Assembly: GCF_040869045.1 (NCBI RefSeq)
Contig: NC_090323.1
Coordinates: 260,280,392-260,344,391, forward strand
DNA length: 64,000 nt
Source of the DNA: Eurosta solidaginis
Taxonomy: Eukaryota > Arthropoda > Insecta > Diptera > Tephritidae
Direction: 5' to 3'
Below are positions 1-10,980 of the stretch, in pieces. Below the pieces are notes generated by a model. That model worked only from the letters and a program-made list of their open reading frames with translations, made no database searches and was not told the origin of the DNA. The position numbers and the translations under genes were made by a program. Position 1 is the stretch's first letter, and every line of letters starts with the position of its first letter.

Positions 1-270
1 ACATTATAAAAAAAAAAAAAAATTTAGGATGTATTCAAGCAACCTTCTAACGTTGTTTAAAACACAAAAAAAAAGAAAAAAATTCGCTTAATAAAAAAGC
101 TTAAATTGTTGAAGAGGTTTAGTTAAAATGACTAAGAACTATTATTAAAATTAAATTTAAGATAAGCATAGGAAACTACGAAAAATTGTAGTATTATTAT
201 TTTCCAAATTGCAAAGAGGATTTTCTCAAAGAAGGTGAGAAAAGTCAAGATAATAGAATCCAAAAAAAAA

Positions 271-3200
271 CAAGTAAGGAAGGCTTAGCTCGGGTGTAAC
301 CGAATATTACATACTCAGTTGAGAGCTGTGGAGACAAAGTAAGGGAAATCACCATGTTGTAAAAGGAACCTAGGGTAACCCTGGAATGTGTTTCTATGAC
401 ATGTGTATCAAATGGAAGGTATTAAAGAGTATTTTAAGAGGAAGTGGGCCATAGATCTATAGATGGACGACATTTAGGGATATCGCCATAAAGGTGGATC
501 AGGGTTGACTCTAGAATTTGTTTGTACGATATGGGTATCAAATGAAAGGTGCTAATGAGTATTTTAAAAGGGTGTGGGCCTTAGTTCTATAGGTGGACGC
601 CTTTTCGAGATATCGCCATAAAGGTGAACCAGGGGTGACTGTAGAATTTGTTTGTACGATATGGGTATCAAATGAAAGGTGTTAATGAGTATTTTAAAAG
701 GGTGTAGGCCTTACTTCTATAGGTGGATACCTTTTCGAGATATCGACATAAAGGTGGACCAGGGGTGACTCTAGAATTTGATTGTACGATATGGGTATCA
801 AATGAAAGGTGTTAATGAGTATTTTAAAAGGGAGTGGGCCTTAGTTCTATAGGTGGATGCCTTTTCGAGATATCGCCATAAAGGTGGGCCAGGGGTGACT
901 CTAGAACTTTTGTGTACGATATGGGTATCAAATGAAAGGTGTTAATGAGAATTTTAAAAGGGTGTGGGCCTTAGTTCTATAGGTGGATACCTTTTCGAGA
1001 TATCGCCATAAAGGTGGGCCAGTGGTGACTCTAGAACTTTTGTGTACGATATGGATATCAAATGAAAGGTGTTAATGAGAATTTTAAAAGGGTGTGGGCC
1101 TTAGTTCTATAGGTGGACGCCTTTTCGAGATATCGCCATAAAGGTGAACCAGGGGTGACTCTAGAATTTGATTGTACGATATGGGTATTAAATGAAAGGT
1201 GTTAATGAGTATTTTAAAAGGGCGTGTGCCTTAGTTCTATAGGTGGATACCTTTTCGAGATATCGACATAAAGGTGGACCAGGGGTGACTCTAGAATTTA
1301 ATTGTACGATATGGGTATCAAATGAAAGGTGTTAATGAGTATTTTAAAAGGGAGTGGGCCTTAGTTCTATAGGTAGATGCCTTTTCGAGATATCGCCATA
1401 AAGGTGGGCCAGGGGTGACTCTAGAACTTTTGTGTACGATATGGGTATCAAATGAAAGGTGTTAATGAGAATTTTAAAAGGGTGTGGGCTAGTTCTATAT
1501 GTGGAAGCCTTTTCGATATATCGCCATAAAGGTGAACCAGGGGTGACTCTAGAATTTGATTGTACGATATGGGTATCAAATGAAAGGTGTTAATGAGAAT
1601 TTTAAAAGGATGTGGGCCTTAGTTCTATAGGTGGACGCCTTTTCGAGATATCGCCATAAAGGTGAACCAGGGGTGACTCTAGAATTTGATAGTACGATAT
1701 TGGTATCAAATGAAAGGTGTTAATGAGTATTTTAAAAGGGAGTGGGCCTTAGTTCTATAGGTGGATGCCTTTTCGAGATATCGCCATAAAGGTGGGCCAG
1801 GGGTGACTCTAGAAGTTTTTTGTACGATATGGGTATCAAATGAAAGGTGTTAATGAGTATTTTAAAAAGGCGTGGGCCTTAGTTCTATAGGTGGACGCCT
1901 TTTCGAGATATCGACATAAAGGTGGACCAGGGGTGACTCTAGAATTTGTTTGTACGATATAGGCATCAAATGAAAGGTGTTAATGAGTATTTTAAAAAGG
2001 AGTGGGCCTTATTTCTATATGTGAACGCCTTTTCGAGATATCGCCATAAACGTGGACCATGGGTGACCCTAGAATGTGTTTGTACGATATGGGTATCAAA
2101 TTAAAGGTATTAATGAGGGTTTTAAAAGGGAGTGGCCCTTAGTTGTATATGTGAAGGCGTTTTCGCGATATCTACCAAAATGTGGACCAGGGTGATCCAG
2201 AACATCATCTGTCGGGTACCGCTAGTTTATTTATATATGTAATACCACGTACAGTATTCCTTCCAATATTCCAAGGGCTTTTGATTTCGCCCTGCAAAAC
2301 TTTTTCATTTTCTTCTACTTAATATGGTAGGTGTCACACCTATTTTACCAAGTTTTTTTCTAAAGTTATATTTTGCGTCAATAGACCAATACAATTACCA
2401 TGTTTCATCCATTTTTTCGTATTTGGTATATAATTATGGCATTTTTTTCATTTTTCGTAATTTTCGATATCGAAAAAGTGGGCGTGGTCATAGTCGGATT
2501 TCGGCCATTTTTTATACCAATACAAAGTGAGTTCAGATAAGTACGTGAATTGAGTTTAGTAAAGATATATCGATTTTTGCTCAAGTTATCGTGTTAACGG
2601 CCGAGCGGAAGGACAGACGGTCGACTGTGTATAAAAACTGTGCGTGGCTTCAACCGATTTCGCCCTTTTTCACAGAAAGCAGTTATCGTCCTAGAAGCTA
2701 AGCCTCTACCAAATTTCACAAGGATTGGTTAATTTTTGTTCGACTTATGGCATTACAAGCATCCTAGACAAATTAAATGAAAAAGGGCGGAGCAACGCCC
2801 ATTTTGAAATTTTCTTTTATTTTTGTATTTTGGTGCACCATATCATTACTGGAGTTGAATGTTGGCATAATTTACTTATATGCTGTAAAGATATTAACTT
2901 TTCTTTTAAAATTTGAATTTAAAAAAAAAAATTTTTAAAAAGGGGGCGTGGTCGTTCTCCGATTTTGCTAATTTTTATTAAGCAGACCATAAAGTAATAA
3001 GGGTAACGTTCCTGCCAAATTTCATCATGATATCTTCAACGACTGCCAAATTACAGCTTGCAAAACTTCTAAATTACCTTCATTTAAAAGTGGGCGGTGC
3101 CACGCCCATTGTCCAAAATTTTACTAGTTTTCTATTCTGCGTCATAAGCTCAACTCACCTACCAAGTTTCATCGCTTAATGCGTACTTGGTAATGAATTA

Positions 3201-3537
3201 TCGCACTTTTTCGATTTTTCGAAATTTTCGATATCGAAAAAGTGGGCGTGGTTATTGTCCGATATCGTTCATTTTAAATAGCGATCTGAGATGAGTCCCC
3301 AGGAACCTACGTACCAAATTTCATCAAGATACCTCAAAATTTACTCAAGTTATCGTGTTAACGGACAGACGGACGGACGGACATGGCTCAATCGAATTTT
3401 TTTTTCGATACTGATGATTTTGATATATGGAAGTCTATATCTATCTCGATTCCTTTATACCTGTACAACCAACCGTTATGCAATCAAAGTTAATATACTC
3501 TGTGAGCTCTGCTCAACTGAGTATAAAAAAAAAAAAT
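271..3537 (+). mobile_element. Satellite-bearing non-autonomous element, copy 1
   Basis: The left end starts near ACAAGTAAGGAAGG and soon reads TACTCAGTTGAG. The right end reads CTCAACTGAGTA followed by a run of A, so a 12-bp inverted motif marks both ends. Between them lie a 130-bp tandem array (about 400-2190) and a spacer with recurring pieces such as GTGGGCGTGGT and a GACGGACGGACGGACATGG tract. The same architecture occurs in reverse orientation at 23256-25657 and, truncated, at 37415-39326. No transposase-like reading frame is present; the ORFs of 60-90 codons here are not conserved between copies. The class is uncertain: the array is related to one inside a Helitron at 16735-19598, so a Helitron-type origin is possible. 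I found no clear target duplication. Confidence 0.6.
400..2190 (+). repeat. Tandem array, 130-bp unit, about 14 copies
   Basis: Spacing of the motif AATGAAAGGTG (541, 671, 801, 931, 1061, 1191, 1321, 1451) is exactly 130 bp over eight units, then shifts by a few bases because of small deletions near 1490. Conserved parts are GATATGGGTATCAAATGAAA, CCTTTTCGAGATATCGCCAT and CAGGGGTGACTCTAGAA. Units differ at scattered positions and diverge most at both array ends, as expected for unequal exchange in the middle. Confidence 0.9.
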
Positions 3538-3607
3538 CAAAAGAAAGCTAAAACTCGTTTTAGCTTAATGTAAGCGTTAAATTGAATTTCTATTCTCTTT
3601 TATATAC

Positions 3608-4198
3608 CAGGGATGCACCTTAACGTTAAGCTAATCGTTTATCAAAAAATTTCCACCGTTTCCGTTGAAACACTTCGAAATATTATCGATAAAGAAATTA
3701 TCAAGATAAATTGTATCTCGTTTTTAACCGAAACGAAAAGCTTTCGTTAACGTTAAAAACGTTAACAAAAACGTGATACTTTATGTTTGAATTGTGCTGG
3801 CAATGCTATAGCCATGGTGAAGCCGTAAGGTGGCAACAACGAGCGCACATACACACACAAACTCCATGTAATTTGTTTGTGTAATTCGTTGGTGGTAATG
3901 TCAAAAATACTCTGAGAAATGTTCGTACTGTCAAAATTCATGAGAAAAGTTGCGATCAGCCTGGCTAATGCTTTCACCTTTAATGACTCCGCCATCAATC
4001 AGCTTTGCCAGCATAGTTTGAAATTAATAATCAACATAAACGATTTGATTTCGTTTTGTTATGGCAGAAAACGAAACGAAATCACTTCGTTAATTTGACG
4101 ATCTTAACGTTAATAAACGAAACGAAATGACTTCGTTTCGTTTATTAACGTTGATTATCGTAACGAAATGATATCGTTTCGTTGGTTAAGCATGCCTG
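3608..4198. mobile_element. hAT-type MITE, 591 bp, 8-bp target duplication
   Basis: The element starts CAGGGATGCACCTTAACG and ends with the reverse complement of CAGGCATGCTTAACC. It is flanked by a perfect 8-bp direct repeat TTATATAC (3600-3607 and 4199-4206). CAG-type termini with an 8-bp duplication are the hallmark of hAT elements. The interior holds many short inverted pieces around TTCGTTTCGTT and AACGTTAA and no convincing reading frame. Confidence 0.85.
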
Positions 4199-4206
4199 TT
4201 ATATAC

Positions 4207-4957
4207 ATAGAATGAACTATGAATAAAATTTTTGTTAAAATGGGAATGCTGACTTCCATATTTATTTAGAAGGCACGTAGGGTCTCCAGGTAAGTGGCCA
4301 CCGAAATTTAGGTGCGTCGGTGGCCATGGTTTTTGAGGGTGGGCGTCGCAACACCACCCGCGGCGCCCCCTATATATATTCGGCCCTTTTCTTTGTTAAT
4401 TTTTCTTTTTGCTTTCATTTTAATTTTCAGCTTTTTATTTTAATTTTCAGCAGTTAGTAACCGGTCGTGTCCGGTTCGATAATTTTTTTTGCGTGTAGTT
4501 TTTTTTTGAATTTGAATGTTAACGGTCTGTCCGTGACGTCCGGATGTTGTTTTAGTTTGAATTTATAAGAGTTTTGAGTCGGTCTCTGCGCTTCTGTCAG
4601 GGTTTGATTTTGACAGCTTTCAGTTTTGATAGGCATGATAGGAACTTTTTTCTGATTATGGTGCAGGAACAGTAAGGTTGGCAAGGACCCGCCCCAGCCG
4701 ACAATGATTTGCACCACCACATCATGCCGACCGCCTTCCTTAATGCTTCCCGTAGAAAATGCGAATCCATAACAAGTCGTAAAGCTATCGAAGATTCTAA
4801 ATCTTCATCATAAAAATGGAAACAAAATTCTGCCACAGCTGCGCGTCCATTCACGTCGAAAGTATTTGGAGAAACGTAAAGGGGATAAAGTGATAAAGTT
4901 GCTGAATTAGAGGCAGACATTTTAGACGATGAATATTTATTTGATGATAAAATTTAA
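4207..4957. other. Unassigned segment, no recognised gene
   Basis: The segment contains a GC-rich patch (GCGGCGCCCCC near 4361), a TATATATA run just after it, and a minus-strand open frame of 107 codons (4920-4597) that I cannot relate to any family. It may be debris of another retroelement. I do not call a gene. Confidence 0.3.
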
Positions 4958-5116
4958 GTTTTAAGAGCTGTGCCTTATACGGATATTTTAATGTTATGGG
5001 TACAAAAAGGCGTCATTTGCGATCCCCAACAAGAATTTTTGGTCGAAGACAACGGAGTTATACCACGGGAAGAGCTGCCTGAACATTATTCAGCCGACTA
5101 TTGGGAGAAGCGTTAA
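4958..5116 (+). pseudogene. Fragment resembling gamma-tubulin complex component 2
   Basis: An open stretch of about 52 codons ends in TAA at 5114. It contains pieces such as MLWVQKGVICDPQQEF and REELPEHYSADYWEKR. In the GCP2 (Grip84 in Drosophila) family a similar block (W-x-x-x-G-x-I-x-DP-x-x-EF, then E-D/H-Y-x-x-x-YW-x-x-RY) lies in the conserved GRIP domain. Here the codon where the family has Tyr after YWEKR is TAA, and the reading continues sensibly for a few residues (TIRRGRF) beyond it. No flanking exons were found, and a stop lies just upstream at 4955. It is either a relic or one exon of a decayed copy. The family assignment rests on memory of a short motif. Confidence 0.4.
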
Positions 5117-5304
5117 ACAATACGTCGTGGACGTTTTTCCTCCACCACAACTACTGAATTTACATACCACATCAAAAATTACTCTTGACTTACTATAAGA
5201 TATCTATGATAAATATATTCACATACAAAAATTATATAATAAGACTATTTATTTGAATAAATGTAATTAAAGTTATTTAGCATACTTCGGAAATGGAAAA
5301 ATAT

Positions 5305-5928
5305 TGTAACGAATGTTAGCAGCACAGAGCGATGCTATCGTCTCTAAGCCGATGCTAAGCAGTGACGTGAATGCACATCAATAATTCAATCATTATGTAT
5401 CTACATAAACGAAACAATAACTGCGTCTAAATATATGTACCATGTACGTATACGAGCAGCGAAGAGTCAATGCACTAACACATGCATATATCTGAGAAGT
5501 TTGAGAGCTACTGGACTAGTAGATTCTGGAAGCGCCTAAAAGATGTATAAAATTGTGCAATTTTAGTTATAGCTGAGAAGTTTGAGAGCTCATGGACAAT
5601 GCTAGTAGATTCTAGAAAAATGCGAACGAGGAAACCAAAGAGTATAAAAGGCGACAGATGTAGAGGCGCTGTAATTCAGTTTGAGTTGAGCACTCAATCA
5701 GTTATTGATTAAGCACGCGATCTGGCGGCCAATAGTAGAGTTTAATTTGAGGTATCAATCAGTTTGGTTATTAAGCCAGCGAGTAGCAAAGTATAAGTGT
5801 TATTGTGAAGTACTTTAATAAAGGCCATTTTTCCATTATTCAATATTGGAGTTATTTATTCAACAGTTTAGTGATTCGAACTTAGCAGAGGATTGCAAAT
5901 AAGAGGATTTGCAAGTAAATTCGTTACA
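5305..5928 (+). repeat. 5' LTR, 624 bp
   Basis: It begins TGTAACGAATGTTAGCAGCA and ends AAATTCGTTACA. The first 190 bp recur at 10298-10487. A promoter-like GAGTATAAAAGGC is at about 5640-5652, and an AATAAAG-like poly(A) signal is near 5816, giving the usual U3-R-U5 order. Confidence 0.9.
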
Positions 5929-5947
5929 ATTGGTGTCAGAAGAGGAA
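5929..5947 (+). promoter_or_regulatory. Primer binding site, tRNA-Leu type
   Basis: TGGTGTCAGAAG starts two bases after the LTR end. It is complementary to the ...CTTCTGACACCA 3' end typical of insect tRNA-Leu, as in mdg3/micropia-like elements. The tRNA identity is inferred from known primer sites. Confidence 0.7.
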
Positions 5948-5979
5948 TTTTTGAATAAATTCCAGAGGACAACAAGGAC

Positions 5980-7372
5980 ATGGCAAAGTTCAGTGAATTG
6001 AAGATCCAGCAACCAAAGGAGTTGGAGAGCCGTGGATTGAATACAAACGGCGTTAAACTTGAACTTCAGGCACGGCTACGAGAGGCAATGGAAGCAGAAG
6101 GAATTGATGTGGAAGAGTATGTCTTTCATCTTGATGGCGAGGAGACAACAAAAATTGAAGAGAAAAACGAAACATCGCAGACGGTTACCAGCACAGACTT
6201 GAACATGATATTGGCTGCAATATCTGCACAAACATCGACAGTAGCATCAATGTCTTCGCAAATGTCAGAAATGTCGTCACAAATGGCATCACAATTGGAA
6301 TCGCAGGAGACACGCATAACATCCAAGATGGAAACACAACTCGAACAACAGAAGACATATATCGCATCCCAACTGGAATCACAGGAGGCACGTAGTTCAG
6401 AAATGACGTCGCAAGTGTCATCTCAACTGGAAGACCAAAAGACATATATGGCATCTCAATTGGAAGCGCAAGAGGCACGTATATCTGAAATGTCGGCAGA
6501 AATTTTGTAACAGGTATCATCAAAACTGGAAGCGCAGGATGCAAAAATGGCTCAATTTCAGGCAGAAGTAGATGATTTAAAAGGTCGTATAGTTACAACT
6601 AAATCGCCCAGCTGTTTCAGCGAGTAATCCAAAGGTAAAGACACCATCCTTTGACGGTTCTGTTCCTTTTCAGGTCTTTAAGCTACAGTTTGAGAAGACC
6701 GCAGCAGTGAACCAATGGAATGCTGAAGATAAAGTTGCAGCTATGTTCGTGGCACTGAAAGGGCCTGCCGCGGAAATCTTACAGACCATCCCAGAGTACG
6801 AGCGGAACCACTACGAAACATTGATGAGCGCTTTAGAGAGACGTTACGGAAGCGAGCATAGGAAACAGATATTCCAAATTGAGTTGCAAAACCGCTACCA
6901 AAAAGCAAATGAGACATTGCAGGAGCTTGCTTCAGATATTGAAAGATTGGCTCATCTTGCAAATGCGGACGCACCCGTGGAATACACTGAAAGGGTAAAA
7001 ATCCAGGACTTCATAAATGGCATACGAGATGTGGAAACGAAGCGGGCTACATATGTGAATCCAAAACTAACGTTTGCTGAAACGGTATCGCATGCACTGA
7101 CTCAGGAAACAGCCTCACTTTTGAGTAAGCCAGCGTACAAAGCTCATCGCGTGGAAGTGGAAAAGCCAGACTGGGTAGACGCAATTTTGGAAGCATTGAA
7201 GGGTACGCAGCAGAAGAATAATGATGTAGTCAAATGCTTTAGGTGTGGAAAGCCAGGGCATATTGCGCGTTATTGCAACACCAACCCTAACAGTTCCAAC
7301 AATGTGGGTGGTCGTAAACGCAGAGCAGAAGGAGATGAGCAAATCTCCAAGACAAATCAATCGTTAAACTAA
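5980..7372 (+). pseudogene. Gag of the defective gypsy element
   Basis: The start is the first ATG after the primer site. The N-terminus (residues about 5-40) has a SAP-like helix-extended-helix pattern (ELESRGLNTNGVKLELQARL). It is followed by a Ser/Gln/Glu-rich segment built from repeats of SQLESQEARISEM type, likely coiled coil. An in-frame TAA at 6508 and a second at 6625 stop this frame. The capsid half resumes in the next frame from about 6623 and runs to 7372. It has a retrotransposon gag core and one zinc knuckle CFRCGKPGHIARYC (C-x2-C-x4-H-x4-C), followed by a basic tail. Gag would form the particle shell and bind element RNA; this copy cannot make it intact. Confidence 0.85.
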
Positions 7373-7377
7373 AGCGA

Positions 7378-9867
7378 GTCAGCAGAAAGGGGCGACAGCT
7401 GACTCCCTCAATTGAATGCCCCATAATATCTATCTCAGAAATTGGAAGAAGGTCGAGCAATCTTACTGTCGGAGGACATGTGGATGGAAAGGAACGTTTA
7501 CTGACTGTAGATACGGGTGCATCTCATTCCATCATTCGAGCGGATTTAGTCAACAAGAAGATAAGACCATTGCATGGAGCAATATTGCGTACAGCCACTG
7601 GAGAAGACACCCAGGTAATTGGAGAAGTGGAATGTGAAGTAGCAATTGGGAACGTCACGGTACTACACAATTTTATAGTGTGAGGTATTGTTGATGAAAT
7701 CATAATTGGAATGGACTTCTTAATCAACCAAGGCATCAAAATCGATATGCAAAGCAAGACGATGCGATATAAGAACATGGATGTGCCACTTAATTTCGGC
7801 TACGAGAGAGGCTACAGCAGTAAACGAGTGCTGGTGGAAGAGAGTCAGCAAATACCACCAAAATCAGAAGCAGTTATCTGGGCAAAGGTTGATGGAGATT
7901 GTGGGACAAACAAATTGTGGGTTGTCGAAGCAGCAAATAAATCAGCACTGAACATACTTGTAGGAAAAACCCTGGCTTTGACAAAACAAGATGGACGTAT
8001 TCCGGTAAGAGTACTCAATGAGTTCAAGTCACCATTCAATTTGACCAAAGGAGCTATTTTGGGAAGATGCCAAGAGGCCGAAGTAGTTATTAACTGTGAA
8101 CAGCTCCAGGAACACGTTTCATCTAGTAATACTGATCTTTCAAATGATATCACGGCATGGACGCATGGACTAGGGGAAGCCTATCAGAGTAAGGCAAAAC
8201 AACTGCTCATAAAATACGCGAACATATTTGACCAGGATGGTTCCAAACCAGGCCGCACCAATGTTGTGAAACATCAAATTGACACTGGAGATGCGAGGCC
8301 GATCCGTCAAGCTCCACGTAGTGTTCCACTGGTGAAGCGGGAAGTTGTGAGTCAAATCATACAAGAAATGAGTGACAGCGGCGTCATCGAACCATCAGCT
8401 AGTCCATGGAGCTCACCGGTAGTACTTGTAAAGAAAAAGGATGGAAAAATGAGGTTCTGCGTGGACTACCGGAAGTTGAATGACGTTACGAAAAAGGATA
8501 GCTACCCTTTGCCAAGAATTGACGACACTCTGGACTCGCTATCTGGTACGAAATGGTTTTCCACACTGGACTTGAAAAGCGGCTCCTGGCAAGTTGAGGT
8601 GAAGGAGGAAGATAAAGAGAAAACAGCCTTCAGTGTCGGTGATGGTCTTTGGCAATTTACAGTGATGCCTTTTGGACTTTGTAATGCACCAGCTACTTTT
8701 GAGAGACTCATGGACTAGGTACTGAAAGAACTACATTGGAAAACGTGCTTGGTGTACCTGGACGACATCATCGTATTGGGCAAGAGTTTTGATGAACATA
8801 TTAAGAACTTGGAGGAAGTTTTCCAGAGAATAGCTGGAATACGCTGTTTAAAAAGGAAGTAAATTATTTGGGCCACAAGGTAACGACAGAAGGTGTCTGT
8901 ACAGCGAATGAAAAGATAGAGGCAGTAAAGGATTGGCCAAGACCATAGAATCTGCATGAATCGAGAAGTTTCCTCGGGCTGTGCACATATTACCGCCGAT
9001 TTGTACCAAATTTTGCCAGCGTAGCCCATAGTCTCCACGAGCTAACAAGGAAAAATAAAGCTTTTGAATGGAAGAAGGAGCAAGAAGTAGCTTTCCAAAC
9101 ATTGAAAGAGCGGTTGTGCACTGCCCCAATGTTGGCATACCCGATTCCAGGAGCAACTTTTATTCTAGATACAGATGCGAGCGGATATGCTATAGGAGGC
9201 GTTTTATCACAACTGGTCGATGGACAAGAGAAGGTAGTTGCATATTACAGCCGTTCAATTGGAAAACCAGAGAGGAACTATTGCGTTACACGGAGAGAGC
9301 TGTTGGCATTGGTAGAGTGCATTAAACATTTTCACAAATACCTCTACGGCCAGCGATTCCGTGCCAGGACAGATCACGCAGCGTTGAAATGGCTTCTGCA
9401 GTTCCGTAATTCGGAAGGACAATTGGCATGGTGGATCGAGCGACTACAAAGCTATGACTTTTCCATTGAGCATCGGAAAGGTAGTACCCATGGAAATGCT
9501 GATGCAATGTCACGAAGACCATGTAGTCTGGAATGCAAGCACTGCTCAAAGGCCGAGGCTAAAGAAGACATTATAGATGTCCGGCTAATGACTATAACGT
9601 GTACGGATGAATGGGACAAGGAACAACTAAGAAAGTGTCAGCTAGAAGATACAGATCTGTCACATGTTATGCAAGGGCTCGAACGAAACGAAAGACCAAG
9701 CAGAGAGGAGATGTCAGCAGAGTCCCATTGCGAAGTCATATTGGGCACAGTGGAACAGTTTAGAATTGATATCCGGTTGCTTGCATCGAGTATGGGAGAG
9801 TGAGGATGGTCAATGCAAGAAGAAACTGATAGTTGTTCCCAGGAAGAGGATTCCTGACAATTTTTTG
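7378..9867 (+). pseudogene. Pol: protease, reverse transcriptase, RNase H
   Basis: The aspartic protease motif LTVDTGASHSIIRADL lies at about 7504-7551. TGA at 7681 interrupts protease. Reverse transcriptase shows the RFCVDYRKLN and MPFGLCNAPATFERL blocks. TAG at 8716 falls just before the catalytic YLDD block (LVYLDDIIVL, about 8750-8779). A frameshift follows near 8840 and TAG recurs at 8946. RNase H is well preserved (ILDTDASGYAIGGVL; VTRRELLALVE; TDHAALKWL, about 9160-9400). The start of integrase (PRKRIPD) ends abruptly near 9855. At least three stops and two frame changes make the polyprotein nonfunctional. Confidence 0.9.
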
Positions 9868-10286
9868 GCAATGACCTTCGACTGCCAGCTGATTTGAAGT
9901 ATGGGATAGATGCCGATGCGGGGAGGAATGTCAAGAAATCCACTGGGGTCTTGGAAGAAGAGCTGAGAGAGATACACGATCTGGTAAGGCAACGAGGAAA
10001 GATTATGAGTGACAAGATGAAAGCGAGGTACGATAAAGTAATTAGTTCCGAAGGGTTTCAGGAAGGAGATTTGGTGCTGCTATACAACCCACAACGAAAA
10101 AAAGGGCTGTCCCCGAAATCGCAGTGTAACTTGGAAGGCCCATACAAAGTTGTAAAGCGGATCAACGATGTAGTGTACCGCATACAAACTATTGGCAAAC
10201 CACGAACCAAAATGAAAGTGGTTCATTTGGAGAGGCTAGCAGCGTTTAGATCAAGAGATTTGTCTGATCGGGACGATCAGACTTAG
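9868..10286 (+). pseudogene. Integrase C-terminal remnant
   Basis: Reading resumes with GNDLRLPADLKYG and continues as the chromatin-proximal C-terminal part of a gypsy integrase (EGDLVLLYNPQRKKGLSPK; GPYKVVKRINDVVYRIQ) to the stop at 10284. The HHCC zinc-binding and DDE catalytic domains expected before it are absent, so an internal deletion joins the integrase start to its end. Confidence 0.85.
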
Positions 10287-10487
10287 GTGGAGGGCAGAGT
10301 AACGAATGTTAGCAGCACTGAGCGATGCTATCGTCTCTAAGCCGATGCTAAGCAGTGACGTGAATGCACATCAATAACTCAATCATTATGTAGCTACATA
10401 AACGAAACAATAACTGCGTCTACATATATGTACCATGTACGTATACGAGCATCGGAGTGTCAATGCACTAACACATGCATATATCTG
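10285..10487 (+). repeat. Polypurine tract and truncated 3' LTR
   Basis: The purine run AGGTGGAGGGCAG (10285-10297) abuts an LTR copy that matches 5305-5494 closely. Its first base is A instead of T. The match ends at 10487 (CACATGCATATATCTG), directly against the NFS1-like sequence, so about 430 bp of LTR are missing. Confidence 0.9.
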
Positions 10488-10980
10488 GTGCTGCATATTA
10501 TCTTGCACTCAAAGAAATGGATTTTGATAAGAAATTTATAGATTTTCTGTCGAAACGTTTATATGATCGTATCACTTCAAGATTATCACATGGTATATGT
10601 AATGGTGATCCAGAGCAAAGGTATAGCGGTTTATTAAATTTATCATTACTTATGGCCTTAAAAGATGTGGCGTTGTCTAGTATATCAGCATGTACTTCTG
10701 CATCACTGGAACCTACGTACGATTGGAACTGATGAGGATTTGGCACATAGTTCAATAAGGTATACGAGTTTACCGTACTGAATTGTTTAGATAATTTGAA
10801 AGTAATTTATTGTTAAATTTTTAAAGATTTGGTATTGGTTGTTTTAGCACCATTGAAGAGGTTGATTATATTACCGATACCTGCATCAAACATGTCGAAC
10901 GTTTACGTGAAATGTCTCCATTATGGGAGATGGTGCTAGAACCAATTGATTTGAAAAATATCCAATGGTCGCAACATTAA
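10488..10980 (+). pseudogene. Nfs1: NFS1 cysteine desulfurase relic, two exons
   Basis: Translation matches the C-terminal third of mitochondrial cysteine desulfurase NFS1, the PLP enzyme that supplies sulfur for Fe-S clusters. Recognisable blocks are FIDFLSKRLYDRI, LLMALKDVALSS, SACTSASLEP (carrying the active-site Cys), GTDEDLAHSSIR, CIKHVERLREMSPLWEM and IQWSQH before the stop at 10978. A 67-bp intron is kept (10760-10826, GTATAC...TTAAAG), so this is a genomic duplicate or decayed gene rather than a processed copy. It is broken: about seven codons after NLS are missing, the conserved Gly before SACTS is Ile, and about 11 bp are lost after EPTY, which shifts the frame. The 5' part is absent. 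Exons: 10488-10759 and 10827-10980. Confidence 0.85.

Larger units (their letters stand above)
5305..10487 (+). mobile_element. Defective Ty3/gypsy LTR retrotransposon
   Basis: The order is 5' LTR, tRNA-Leu-type primer site, gag, protease, reverse transcriptase, RNase H, integrase remnant, polypurine tract, truncated 3' LTR; this is the Ty3/gypsy order. Gag and pol are broken by several stops and frameshifts. The integrase zinc-binding and catalytic domains are deleted around 9855-9868. The 3' LTR stops after about 190 of 624 bp, where an NFS1-like relic begins. The element cannot be autonomous. A related LTR family is seen as a solo LTR at 16518-19938. Confidence 0.9.

Noticed and set aside
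400..2190. CRISPR-like array
   Set aside because: Units are contiguous 130-bp tandem repeats without unique spacers, in eukaryotic DNA.
3291..3551. Frames of 60-90 codons in the satellite-bearing elements (also 23253-23498, 24498-24713, 25126-25362)
   Set aside because: They translate tandem-repeat or GGAC-repeat DNA and are not conserved between the three copies.
3762..3998. Minus-strand frame inside the hAT-type MITE
   Set aside because: Short, no recognisable motif, and the element is non-autonomous by size.
4597..4920. Minus-strand frame of 107 codons as a gene
   Set aside because: No family resemblance, no neighbouring exon, and an overlapping frame of similar length; left as unassigned.
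6185..6544. Minus-strand frame opposite the repetitive Gag segment
   Set aside because: Shadow of the Ser/Gln/Glu repeat on the plus strand.
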